The position numbers and the translations under genes were made by a program. A stretch of 63,402 nt of DNA, from contig JAJFHP010000020.1 of assembly GCA_021775555.1 (NCBI GenBank), positions 1 to 63,402 of the forward strand. Direction: 5' to 3'. Source of the stretch: Hyphomicrobiales bacterium (GTDB lineage: Bacteria; Pseudomonadota; Alphaproteobacteria; Rhizobiales; Methyloligellaceae). This document shows positions 48,399-56,011 of this stretch, one piece after another. The notes beneath the pieces were generated by a model, which saw only the letters and a list, made by a program, of their open reading frames with translations, had not been told where the DNA came from and made no database searches. Every line of letters starts with the position of its first letter. The first letter of the stretch is position 1.

Positions 48399-48932
48399 AT
48401 GGAGATCCTGCAGATTGAAGGCGTCCACCACATCACCCTGAACGGGGCCGACCGGCAAACCTCGATTGATTTCTGGGAGGGGGTTCTGGGAATGCCGTTC
48501 GTGTTCGAGCAGCCCAACCTGGACGACCACGCGATCAACCACCTTTATTTCGACCCCGGCGACGGGCGCCTCATCACCATCTTCACCAGCGAAGACTGGA
48601 AGCCGGACGCAACGCCTAACCCAAACGGCATCGGCAACTTGCATCACCTGGCCTTCACTGTCGCGCGCGCGCAATACGAGGCGGCGGCCGCGCGGCTGAA
48701 GGACGCCGGCTTTGCGCATTCGGGCGAGGTCGACCGCGGCTTCATGGATTCGCTCTATTTCCGCGATCCCCTGGGGCAGCTCATGGAACTGGCCTGCTAC
48801 AAGTTTGCGCCGCCGGAGGGATCAACCCATGCGGACGTGCTTCGCGCCGCGCACCATATCCGCCTCGCGTGCGGCGATGTCGCCATTTCCGACCCGCATA
48901 TCGCGCAGGCCTTAGAGGAGCTTGGAGCGTAG
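48399..48932 (+). CDS. VOC family (glyoxalase/dioxygenase-like) protein
   Basis: A 177-residue vicinal-oxygen-chelate protein. It begins 'IEGVHHITLNGADRQTSIDFW', giving the first metal His, has 'NLHHLAFTV' in the second module and the Glu ligand region 'FRDPLGQLMELACY'. Such proteins include ring-cleaving dioxygenases and glyoxalase-like enzymes; the DPLGQLMEL tail is common in the dioxygenase-annotated group. The frame opens with ATG 48399 after GGGATAAGGA. Confidence 0.87.
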   Translation: MEILQIEGVHHITLNGADRQTSIDFWEGVLGMPFVFEQPNLDDHAINHLYFDPGDGRLITIFTSEDWKPDATPNPNGIGNLHHLAFTVARAQYEAAAARLKDAGFAHSGEVDRGFMDSLYFRDPLGQLMELACYKFAPPEGSTHADVLRAAHHIRLACGDVAISDPHIAQALEELGA

Positions 48933-48963
48933 GGGGAGTAGGTTACCCTGAGAGTGCTCACCC

Positions 48964-49097
48964 GTCATTCCGGTGAAAACCGGAATCCAGTAGAGCGAGT
49001 TCCACACCCAACACTGCTAAAGACTGGATCCCGGATCGCGCAGCAGATCATCTCCGAGACATACCCATTGCCCGGGCTGCTGCTTGTCCGGGATGAC
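48964..49097. repeat. REP-like inverted dimer, interrupted
   Basis: Unit one is ATTCCGGT/ACCGGAAT (48967-48974, 48979-48986) followed by CCAGTA; unit two is ATCCCGGA (49028-49035) with TCCGGGAT (49087-49094), its loop enlarged to about 50 nt. The units face each other and share GTCAT and CCAGT ends with those after thiC. Confidence 0.7.
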
Positions 49098-49212
49098 GAA
49101 GGGGAGGGAATGACGAAAATTGGTTACGCATGCTCACCCTCGTCACTCCCGGGTCAAGCGCAGAGAGTGATGCGCATAACCGCACCGTAAAATCCTACGA
49201 AATTTTGAACCT

Positions 49213-49250
49213 TTTCGCTCCTTCCCGCGACCAATGGGAAAGGAGCGAAA
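49213..49250 (+). promoter_or_regulatory. hairpin that buries the ribosome site of the 53-codon ORF
   Basis: TTTCGCTCCTT (49213-49223) pairs with AAGGAGCGAAA (49240-49250), and CCC (49224-49226) with GGG (49236-49238) after one bulged A. The AAGGAG ribosome site of the following gene lies wholly in the 3' arm, 3 nt before its ATG region, so translation should be blocked unless the stem opens. Confidence 0.65.
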
Positions 49251-49253
49251 ACC

Positions 49254-49415
49254 ATGACCTACGTCATCGTCACCGGAAAAGACGCGGTTTCAGGGCTTCC
49301 GGCCCGCACCTACCAGACCGCGTTCAACCAGGCCAGGCGCCTTTACGGTGGCGATGTGGACGTCTGGATGAAGCTCAATCTCCGTATCGAGGAAAACCGG
49401 AAAACTGGTGCGTGA
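49254..49415 (+). CDS. small hypothetical protein, 53 residues
   Basis: Starts MTYVIVTGKDAVSGLPARTY, continues with a basic, amphipathic middle (NQARRLYGGDVDVWMKLNLR) and ends KTGA. A perfect AAGGAG site is 8 nt upstream but sits in a strong hairpin. I do not recognise the family. The stop is followed at once by a thiC-end fragment. Confidence 0.5.
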   Translation: MTYVIVTGKDAVSGLPARTYQTAFNQARRLYGGDVDVWMKLNLRIEENRKTGA

Positions 49416-49418
49416 ATT

Positions 49419-49463
49419 TTCACGCAGCTCGGCAATGAGATTTATGTGGACGCGGAAGAGCCG
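49419..49463 (+). pseudogene. thiC 3'-end fragment 3
   Basis: Fifteen codons (FTQLGNEIYVDAEEP) match Thi[13 protein letters not shown] and thiC fragment 2. It is in the thiC direction but ends without the GL-stop tail. The short length leaves some doubt, but it lies in the same region and frame style as the longer fragments. Confidence 0.55.
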
Positions 49464-49504
49464 CCTTTTGAACGTGATTGCTCTGTTGATCGGGCATCGA
49501 GAAC

Positions 49505-49966
49505 CTATGCAGCGTGCGATATCCGTATTTTCTTCCAAAGCCAAAAAACAGCCATTGGGCTCGCAACGAATACCGCAGTTGCGATCAAGAGAACTACTAA
49601 ACCTTCGAATCCGGCTTTTCCTAAGAGTTCGCCCACAACTGTGGTTGGAATGGAGAAAATACCACCACCCATTTTCACATGCCCCAGCCCCAACAGTGTC
49701 GTATAGCCGTCAAAAACTATACACATCAGCCAAAATCCTTTGATCCAACTTGGGGCTCCATCTTGGCCCAATATATCAGTTGTCATGAAATTCATCGCAA
49801 CAGCGCCTATCGAAATCGCTATTGGTATGCCCCACATGTAAAAAGGAGCTCCCGACTGGAGGTCAAAGAATGCGATGGCCCCCACAAGTGACGTGAGCCA
49901 GTCATACGCCACGCATGGCACTAGCATCGCAATAATTACTTTATAGAACATATTGCCACTCCACAT
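49505..49966 (-). CDS. hypothetical four-helix membrane protein
   Basis: A 153-residue protein with four hydrophobic helices at about 8-34, 40-62, 75-100 and 115-142. GC content is lower than that of the flanking core genes, suggesting transfer. Starts at ATG 49966 or 49951 are both possible, the latter with GGAG 8 nt upstream. Family not recognised. Confidence 0.65.
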   Translation of the reverse strand: MWSGNMFYKVIIAMLVPCVAYDWLTSLVGAIAFFDLQSGAPFYMWGIPIAISIGAVAMNFMTTDILGQDGAPSWIKGFWLMCIVFDGYTTLLGLGHVKMGGGIFSIPTTVVGELLGKAGFEGLVVLLIATAVFVASPMAVFWLWKKIRISHAA

Positions 49967-50020
49967 AATTGAACCTGCACAATAGGCGAATACTATTCTT
50001 GATAGAAGAAACTCGTGCTG

Positions 50021-50086
50021 AAGATTGGAAGATGGGCCGAGAAAGGCGAGGAGGTTTACGTCAAGCAGGTGGAGGAGGCGTTGTAA
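50021..50086 (+). pseudogene. thiC 3'-end fragment 4
   Basis: Twenty-one codons plus stop (KIGRWAEKGEEVYVKQVEEA, then L and TAA) resemble the end of ThiC proteins (EKGxEVYV...L-stop). It is the most diverged copy and again lies on the thiC strand. Confidence 0.5.
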
Positions 50087-50131
50087 AGCTCAAACCGGGG
50101 CTTTGATCTAAATATACCGACCAAAATTGAG

Positions 50132-50326
50132 CTAATCCTTATGATCCAATAAAACCGCATCGTTTGGTTCATACTTGACCGCCTTCTTGGCAGCCTTTTT
50201 CTTTGGCTTTGGTCGAATCTATATCGGTGGCTTAGGATCAGCTAGTCGAGCGCCTCGCAATGCTTGCTCAAAGCTGTGTAGCGTTTCCTTTTCCTCGTAT
50301 GTGTAGCTGGAATTGTGTTTGGCCAA
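50132..50326 (-). pseudogene. small basic-protein gene with an in-frame stop
   Basis: On the minus strand a frame from TTG 50326 (GGAG 7 nt upstream) reads LAKHNSSYTYEEKETLHSFE and on to DPKPPI, meets TAG at 50219-50221, then continues IRPKPKKKAAKKAVKYEPND to a TAG at 50132. The lysine-rich continuation looks like true coding sequence, so either the gene has a nonsense mutation or only the first ~36 codons are used. It overlaps the start of the divergent HNH gene. Confidence 0.4.
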
Positions 50327-51134
50327 GATTGATCTCCGATACCCAAAGCCCTTATTGAAGGTCTACGACCCGGTCCGAAAGTGCATCTATTGTGGAGCCG
50401 AACCGCCAAACAATGAATTGTCCAAGGAACATATTATCGCCCTTGGACTATCTGGAAGCCTCATACTTCCGCGTGCCAGCTGTTCTGCATGTCGTCAAAC
50501 TACCGGTGATGTTGAAAGCGAATATCTGCAAAGGATGATCCCGGATGCGCGTCAGCATCTTGGCCTTGCCAGCCGCCGCAAACGGCGCAACAAGCGACCA
50601 CCGCCACCTCTAAAAATTGGCAGGATAGACGCGACTGGAAAAGTCGTTCGTTGGGATCACCTACCGAAACACCTGCATCCCTATTGGCTCAACACATGTG
50701 GCTTGCGCCCTCCGGCGATTCTCTCTAACAGCCGGAACGTCAAAAAGCCCTTTGTCGAAATCGTTCTGTTGCCAGGCCAGGACTGGCAAAGGCGATGGGG
50801 CATGCAGGCACCTAACATCGCAGTCGAGTATCATTTTAGTAGCGATACCTACGCCCGCATGCTCGCCAAAATTGCACATTCATTTGCAATTGCCGAACTT
50901 GGTTTTGGAAGTTTTGAACCGCTGCTCACCGATTTCATATTGAAAGAAAATGACGCGATTTATGACTGCGTTGGCGGCATTGAGCGCGAGGATGACGATC
51001 GCAGTGAAAGGCCGGATGTTCTGCATTCCATCGAATTACTCAAGGAAGATGACTGGGTAATTGTTCGACTTAGACTATTCGCCTTTCTCAAGGGAACGCC
51101 AAGCTATGTTATCGTCGTCGGTCGTACTCTCTAG
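50313..51134 (+). CDS. HNH-domain protein
   Basis: A 273-residue protein. The N-terminal domain has two zinc pairs around an HNH-like centre: CIYCGAEPPNNELSKEHIIA then ASCSACRQTTG, as in HNH_5-type endonucleases of defence and mobile elements. The remaining ~200 residues show no family I recognise; they include a basic stretch (SRRKRRNKRPPPP). The start is unclear: TTG 50313, TTG 50319 or TTG 50355. It lies 160 nt before R1 copy B and is divergent from the disrupted small gene. Composition is lower in GC than the core. Confidence 0.7.
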   Translation: MCLAKIDLRYPKPLLKVYDPVRKCIYCGAEPPNNELSKEHIIALGLSGSLILPRASCSACRQTTGDVESEYLQRMIPDARQHLGLASRRKRRNKRPPPPLKIGRIDATGKVVRWDHLPKHLHPYWLNTCGLRPPAILSNSRNVKKPFVEIVLLPGQDWQRRWGMQAPNIAVEYHFSSDTYARMLAKIAHSFAIAELGFGSFEPLLTDFILKENDAIYDCVGGIEREDDDRSERPDVLHSIELLKEDDWVIVRLRLFAFLKGTPSYVIVVGRTL

Positions 51135-51295
51135 CAGCCACATATACAGCCTCAGCCTAAGCGCGATAATAGTTCCGCCCATGGCGGATCCGCCCTCCAC
51201 ATCAAGCTGATTGAGGCGGAAATTACGGTGACAGCGGAAATTACGGTGACAGTTTACTAATTAAACCAGAGAAATTTGCTTTGCATCTGATCTAT
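51135..51295. other. short spacer before R1 copy B
   Basis: No gene. A tandem duplication of about 17 bp, GCGGAAATTACGGTGACA (51219-51234 and 51237-51252 region), is visible. Nothing else supported. Confidence 0.4.
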
Positions 51296-51730
51296 CTTAT
51301 CCCCGCCCTCCAAACCTCCCATAAACTCCAACCCATCTCTTCCTCATCAGGGACGCGGGCTTAAGACCGTCTTGAACCGTGGGGGAGAGAGCGGTTCCTG
51401 CGAAAGAAAGGGCTAACGGCCTTTCTTTCCCGGGCGTGCCGTCCCGGACCCGGGGGTACTACGGCCCCCGCGCCAGAGGCAGTTTAGGTTGCGCTACCGC
51501 TTCGCTACATGAGCGCGGTTTGTTCTTCACAGATCATGTCCTCAAGTAGCCGAAGGCGGTAGGACACTTAAACAAGACGCCGGGCGGATTTCGATCAAGA
51601 TACCGCGCGCGGGGTGCCAGAGAGGTGCCCAGATTAGTCGGAATGCGCCTTCCTGGCGCTCCGCGCAGTCCCTTGTCCCAAGGGATGGAAGCAACTCTTT
51701 GACCAGCGGGCGCTTAACGGGGCGCCCGAA
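51296..51730 (+). ncRNA. structured repeat R1, copy B (candidate large ncRNA)
   Basis: Second copy of the element at 44679-45199, about 435 nt. The variable first helix is GAAAGAAAGG/CCTTTCTTTC (51402-51411, 51420-51429), 10 bp, at the place of GAAGACT/AGTCTTC in copy A. The long helix is 51607-51620 with 51653-51666 and differs from copy A at several pairs without losing pairing. The next hairpin is TCCCTTG/CAAGGGA (51669-51675, 51679-51685), unrelated in sequence to TGTCCT/AGGACA of copy A but in the same place. No long open frame crosses this copy. Confidence 0.6.
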
Positions 51731-51776
51731 CGATTTGACGTGCCATGTTGCCAGCGAAACGGACTAGGATCAAAGC

Positions 51777-52076
51777 ATGATGCCCACCTTCCTCCACTCC
51801 CTCACGCGCGGCACCGTGCTGCTGGAAACCGTGTTCTGGCGTGACATGCTGGCTGTGGGATCAGGGCTGAACATCGCCGCGACGGCGGCGGCACTCGCCC
51901 TGCATGCCGCCGATTACCCCGTGTGGCTCGGGCTGTTGGTCAATTTCCTGCCCGTGCCGTGGAACATGGTCCTGCTCGTCGCCGTGTGGAAGGCCGCCGA
52001 GCGCGAAGGGGGGCCTTCCGCCAGGACGGCCAATATCGTCGCCGTGCTCTGGTTCGTCGTGATGCTGGTGCTGTAG
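51777..52076 (+). CDS. small hydrophobic membrane protein
   Basis: A 99-residue protein with three hydrophobic segments (about 24-43, 46-68 and 83-99, the last running to the C terminus). Two adjacent ATGs (51777, 51780) could start it. Family not recognised. It begins 46 nt after R1 copy B and marks the return to GC-rich core-like sequence. Confidence 0.6.
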   Translation: MMPTFLHSLTRGTVLLETVFWRDMLAVGSGLNIAATAAALALHAADYPVWLGLLVNFLPVPWNMVLLVAVWKAAEREGGPSARTANIVAVLWFVVMLVL

Positions 52077-52144
52077 CCCTTGCCGTCACCACGTGGACAT
52101 GATCCCTTCATATGAAGGACGAGAGAACAAACAAGGAGACCCGA

Positions 52145-52459
52145 ATGCCCAAATTCATTTTCGCCTATCATGGCGGCAAGAAGCCTGAAACCCCCGAAGA
52201 GGGGATGGACTTCATGGCGCGGTGGCGCGCATGGAGCAGTGATAATGACGCGGCTTTTCTGACCAAGGGCGCGCCGGCGGGCATGTCAAAAACCGTCAGC
52301 TCGACAGGCGTTGCGGACGATGGCGGGTCAAACCCCTTGTCCGGCTACTCGGTGGTGGAGGTGGCCGACATGGACGCCGCCCTCGAGATCGCCAAATCCT
52401 GCCCCCATGTGGAGCATGGCACCATCGAGGTCGCCGAGCTCATGGACATGGAAATGTGA
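52145..52459 (+). CDS. YCII-related protein
   Basis: A 104-residue ferredoxin-like protein of the YciI/DGPF type: 'PKFIFAYHGGKKPETPEEG', 'FLTKGAPAGMSKTVS' and 'LSGYSVVEVADMDAALEIAKSCPHVEHGTIEVAEL' are typical. Function is unknown for most members. AAGGAGAC is 5 nt before ATG 52145; the eleven upstream codons include the ribosome site and are rejected. Confidence 0.88.
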   Translation: MPKFIFAYHGGKKPETPEEGMDFMARWRAWSSDNDAAFLTKGAPAGMSKTVSSTGVADDGGSNPLSGYSVVEVADMDAALEIAKSCPHVEHGTIEVAELMDMEM

Positions 52460-52658
52460 GTGGGGCGCTGGAAAGCAGCCTCACTATATCGGATGGGGTT
52501 TTTCAGCGTCCGCAAGTCCCTTGCCCGGGGATGGTGCTGACACCCCCCCCGCGCCTGAGGGCGGCAGGGCGCTCGTCCCTGCGCGAACATTTCTCGGCCA
52601 AAATTGGGTGCTAGGTGCCTCCAGAGAGTCACAGTCAAAAAGTTTGCGAGAGTTGGAT

Positions 52659-53120
52659 ATGATGAACAGGTCAGTCAGCAGAACAACAGCGGCACGATGT
52701 GCCCTCATGGCAGTATTGCTGATCCCGGTGGCGGGGCAGGCGGCGGATGTCTCCATGCAAAGGCCGGGTCCGGGCGCGGGCATTCCGGGCGAGAGTTCGT
52801 GCTACGCGGTGTTTCATGAATTTCGCGACGGGCAGGGCATCTCGATCGAGCGGCAGGGGCCGGAAGCCGTGGAGCGCATCCGCGACATGCATTATTCCGA
52901 TGGCGGCACGCTCAACCGGCGGGTGATGTCGGTCACGACAGGGCCGGACGCCAAGCTCATGCTTTATGACGCGAGCCGTTTTCGCGTGCCGATGTTCGAG
53001 GTCGGGCCGGGCAGCCGGGTTAACCTGGCGCGGCCGGTCATGGACAGCTACGAGTTGCGCTGCAAGGCGCCGCCACCACCTCGCCCCTATGCGCCGCCGC
53101 CCCGAGGCTACAAGCGCTAG
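52659..53120 (+). CDS. secreted protein with crystallin-like repeats
   Basis: A 153-residue protein. A signal peptide (about residues 1-29, ending AGQA-AD) is followed by a domain with two cysteines and two Y/F...G repeats (CYAVFHEFRDGQGISIERQG and VTTGPDAKLMLYDASRFRVP) reminiscent of beta/gamma-crystallin modules, then a proline-rich tail. The crystallin resemblance is my inference from spacing of aromatic and glycine residues. The frame is open far upstream but ATG 52659 fits the signal. Confidence 0.65.
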   Translation: MMNRSVSRTTAARCALMAVLLIPVAGQAADVSMQRPGPGAGIPGESSCYAVFHEFRDGQGISIERQGPEAVERIRDMHYSDGGTLNRRVMSVTTGPDAKLMLYDASRFRVPMFEVGPGSRVNLARPVMDSYELRCKAPPPPRPYAPPPRGYKR

Positions 53121-53134
53121 AGACGAACGGGGTT

Positions 53135-54001
53135 TTACGCTTCGTCGATGATCGGGTTTGCGAGGACGCCGATCCCCTCGATTTCGGCTTCCACGCGGTC
53201 ACCCGCCTTCATCCATCCCGGAGGCTTCATGGCATGAGCCACGCCCGAGGGTGTGCCGGTGGCGATGACGTCGCCGGCCTCAAGCGTCATGAACTCCGAA
53301 ACGATGGCAATGATTTGCGCGGTCGAGAAGATCATGTCGGCGGTGTTGGAATCCTGGCGCGTCTCGCCATTGACGCGGGACGTGATCCGCAAGCCGGAAG
53401 CACCGGGGGGGAGTTCGTCCGGTGTCACGACATGAGGCCCGAGAGGGCCCGTGCCGTCGAAATTCTTGCCCGGCGTCCATTGCGCGGTTTTGCGTTGATA
53501 GTCGCGCACCGAGACGTCATTGAAGATGGTGTAGCCGAACACGTAATTGAGGGCGTCTTCTTCCGCAATGCGCCGCCCGCCGTTGCCGATGATGATCGTG
53601 AGTTCAGCTTCATAATCGAATTTCTCAGAGACCCTGGGGCGGATCACCGGGGCTTCAGCTGGAACGAGCGACGTTGCCCAGCGCACGAAAAGCGAGGGAT
53701 ATTCGGGGATGTCATGACCACCCTCGCGGGCATGGGCCGCATAGTTCAGCCCCACGCAGATAAATTTCCCGGGGCACTCTATGGGCAGGGCGGGGGTGAT
53801 GCTTTCCAATGGCAGTTTGGCGGCTTCTGGCGCGGACTTAATCGCCTGCGCAAGAGTGGCAAGCACGTCTGGACCAGCCTCGATCAGCGCCTGCAGAGTT
53901 TCCGGCAATGCCCCCCCGCACACTGTTACATCGATTACATTTTCGTCTTCAACCACGCCCAGCCGCGCAGCGCCGTTTTGTTTGAACATCATCAGCTTCA
54001 T
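53135..54001 (-). CDS. fumarylacetoacetate hydrolase-family enzyme
   Basis: A 288-residue FAH-fold enzyme. The core 'KFICVGLNYAAHAREGG', the metal-binding 'FDYEAELTIIIG', 'NDVSVRDYQRKTAQWTPGKNFD' and 'TLEAGDVIATGTPSGVAHAM' are diagnostic. Members hydrolyse or decarboxylate acylpyruvates and related diketo acids in aromatic or sugar catabolism; the exact substrate is unknown. ATG 54001 is preferred over a frame open to 54106, where no ribosome site is seen. Confidence 0.93.
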   Translation of the reverse strand: MKLMMFKQNGAARLGVVEDENVIDVTVCGGALPETLQALIEAGPDVLATLAQAIKSAPEAAKLPLESITPALPIECPGKFICVGLNYAAHAREGGHDIPEYPSLFVRWATSLVPAEAPVIRPRVSEKFDYEAELTIIIGNGGRRIAEEDALNYVFGYTIFNDVSVRDYQRKTAQWTPGKNFDGTGPLGPHVVTPDELPPGASGLRITSRVNGETRQDSNTADMIFSTAQIIAIVSEFMTLEAGDVIATGTPSGVAHAMKPPGWMKAGDRVEAEIEGIGVLANPIIDEA

Positions 54002-54121
54002 ATTTACTCGCCCCCATGCGCCGGTTCTTGCGGCCAGATGTTGGTAGATCGCTGTGTGAGAATTTTTGTAGGGGATTGGCGGAGCAGGGGCCAGCCCCCA
54101 CTCCATAACTATGAACCGGTT

Positions 54122-54556
54122 TTATTTTTTCGCCCGCGCCCAGGTGCGCATCCCGCATGGCCCGCCGCCCACACGGCAACCCTCGACGCGGATCGAGCCG
54201 GCGTTCAGGATCGTGAGTGAGGCTTTATAGATGCGCCCGTCGTCCGGGTTGTACATCAGTCCTGACCAGCGTTTCGGTCCGGCGGGTGCCAGGCCGGAAA
54301 ATGTCGATAACCCGAGCACCTTGCGGGTGCGGTGGCGTTTGTTGAGATTGCGTTCATCGCGCACCGGCTGGCCGTCGGAGCCGAGCCCCTTGCGCAACCA
54401 GACGATCTGGCCGCACAGCCCTTTACCGCACTGGGTGATCTTGACCATCGACTTGGCGCCATAGGTGTACCAGTTGCCGGTCACGGGCGCAGCGAAGAGG
54501 GAAGCATTTGAGAAAATGAGGAGGCTGAAGGCCAACAGGGGGGTGTGAAGGCGCAT
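54122..54556 (-). CDS. DUF2147 secreted protein
   Basis: A 144-residue periplasmic protein with signal peptide (MRLHTPLLAFSLLIFSNASL, cleaved near FAA-PVTG). The DUF2147 pattern is present: 'GNWYTYGAKSMVKITQCGKGLCGQIVWL', 'YNPDDGRIYKASLTIL', and 'LRVEGC...CGMRTWAR'-like end. Four cysteines likely pair. AAGGAGAG precedes ATG 54556. Confidence 0.9.
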   Translation of the reverse strand: MRLHTPLLAFSLLIFSNASLFAAPVTGNWYTYGAKSMVKITQCGKGLCGQIVWLRKGLGSDGQPVRDERNLNKRHRTRKVLGLSTFSGLAPAGPKRWSGLMYNPDDGRIYKASLTILNAGSIRVEGCRVGGGPCGMRTWARAKK

Positions 54557-54865
54557 GGCGCTCTCCTTTGCTAAACGAACCCGACCCGTTTCCTGCTACG
54601 GGCCCATCATAGGCAAACAGGGTTAGCAAAGGGTTATCTCATCAGTTATTCCGCCCTGCCGTGATGGCGGCGGAGGCTGAAATGACAGCCGGACCGTTTC
54701 CTGGATTGATAAAATTTTATGCAAATTTGACTCACATCCAAGCGATGGATTTCACATCAAAACAAGGCCGGGATGGTACAGTTGCCGTCAAATAAACTCC
54801 TGACTCTGGATCAGGATTTGCAAATGCAGCAGCTCTGGCGGGGGAGGGCGTTACGGGAGCTTGTT
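54557..54865. other. gene-free region upstream of flagellin
   Basis: About 310 nt with an AT-rich stretch at 54705-54735 that could hold a promoter. No clear flagellar sigma-28 or sigma-54 box is seen. A longer in-frame start for flagellin exists at 54773 but is not preferred. Confidence 0.4.
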
Positions 54866-56002
54866 ATGGAGAGTGTCTTGCTGTCCGGCAGCGCGCGCAA
54901 GAGCGTGCAGACCTTGAAGCTTTTCGACAATGATTTTCGGAAAACCTCGCAGCGCCTTGCGACCGGTCTCAAGGTGAACGGGGCAAGCGATGATCCGACA
55001 GCTTTTTTTACCGCTAGCTCTCTCAACAACCGTGCAGGAGATTTGAACCGCGCGTTGGACAAGGTGAGCACCCAGCTTGGCGCCGTAAGAGCCGCTGAAG
55101 TGGGCGTACGCGCGATTAAACAGCTGGTTCAGTTGGCCCAGGCAGTTGTAAGTTCAGCCGCAAGTCTGCCCGCACCAAATCCTACCGCCACCGGCAATTT
55201 AAATGTGAGCGCCGAGGCTGATGTGACGGATCTCGCTGGCGTTTCCGATGGTGACCAGTTCTCGGTCCAGGTCGGCTCTGCCACAGCCGTGACCATCACC
55301 GTAAACAGTGGCGATACGCCCGATGCTTTGCTGGCGGAACTCAACGCGATCGATAATGTCGAAGCTACGTTCACAAGTTCTGGCGAGCTGCAAATTTCAG
55401 CAACAAATGGCGAGGAGCTGAATCTCACCGAGGTTACAAGCACACCGCTTTCCGGTCTCGGTATAACGGCCGGTACGTTCGATCAGTCAACGGGAACCAG
55501 TCCGGAGCGTGCTGCAAAGGCGGCTGAGTTCGATGCACTGCTCACCCAGATAGATCAATTGGCTGGAGACGCCTCGTTCCTTGGCGTTAACCTGCTCAGC
55601 GGGGATTCGCCGGTACTCAGTTTCAACGCGAATGGATCTTCTTCTCTCACTTTATCCGGCGCGAATTCCAGCTCTTCCGGCCTTGGCATCAATCGCGCGG
55701 CAAACGGCTTTCAGACGGATGCCGATATTTCGGCCGCAAGCGCTGATCTGAAAGGCGCGGTCGGCTCCCTGCGAAGTTTCTCATCACAGCTGTCCACTGA
55801 TCTATTTGTTGCGAATACACGCAGCGACTTTGCCAAGAAGTTGAGCAATGTGCTGACGACGGGCGCTGCAAATCTCACTTTAGCTGATCCGAATGAGGAA
55901 GGTGCAAACCTGCTCGCTTTGCAGACCCGCACGAGCCTTGCGTCCGCCAGCTTTTCACTTACCCAAAGAGCAGAAAGCAGCATCCTGAGGCTGTTCGCCT
56001 AG
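54866..56002 (+). CDS. flagellin
   Basis: A 378-residue flagellin. The N-terminal D0/D1 helix reads 'LSGSARKSVQTLKLFDNDFR', 'TSQRLATGLKVNGASDDPTAFFTASSLNNRAGDL' in outline, and the C-terminal D0 helix ends 'LTQRAESSILRLFA', both hallmark. The middle is serine/alanine/asparagine-rich, as expected of the exposed D2/D3 part, and cysteine-free. Start ATG 54866 has GGGAG 7 nt upstream and gives the short conserved lead-in (MESVLLSGS). It stands alone, away from any flagellar cluster in the window. Confidence 0.88.
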   Translation: MESVLLSGSARKSVQTLKLFDNDFRKTSQRLATGLKVNGASDDPTAFFTASSLNNRAGDLNRALDKVSTQLGAVRAAEVGVRAIKQLVQLAQAVVSSAASLPAPNPTATGNLNVSAEADVTDLAGVSDGDQFSVQVGSATAVTITVNSGDTPDALLAELNAIDNVEATFTSSGELQISATNGEELNLTEVTSTPLSGLGITAGTFDQSTGTSPERAAKAAEFDALLTQIDQLAGDASFLGVNLLSGDSPVLSFNANGSSSLTLSGANSSSSGLGINRAANGFQTDADISAASADLKGAVGSLRSFSSQLSTDLFVANTRSDFAKKLSNVLTTGAANLTLADPNEEGANLLALQTRTSLASASFSLTQRAESSILRLFA

Positions 56003-56011
56003 AAAGATGCA

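Noticed and set aside
49130-49438. 102-codon frame overlapping the 53-residue gene.
   Set aside because: The other frame has a perfect ribosome site and a better composition.
53234-54220. 328-codon plus-strand frame opposite the FAH-family gene.
   Set aside because: The minus strand carries a complete FAH domain; the plus frame has no family features.
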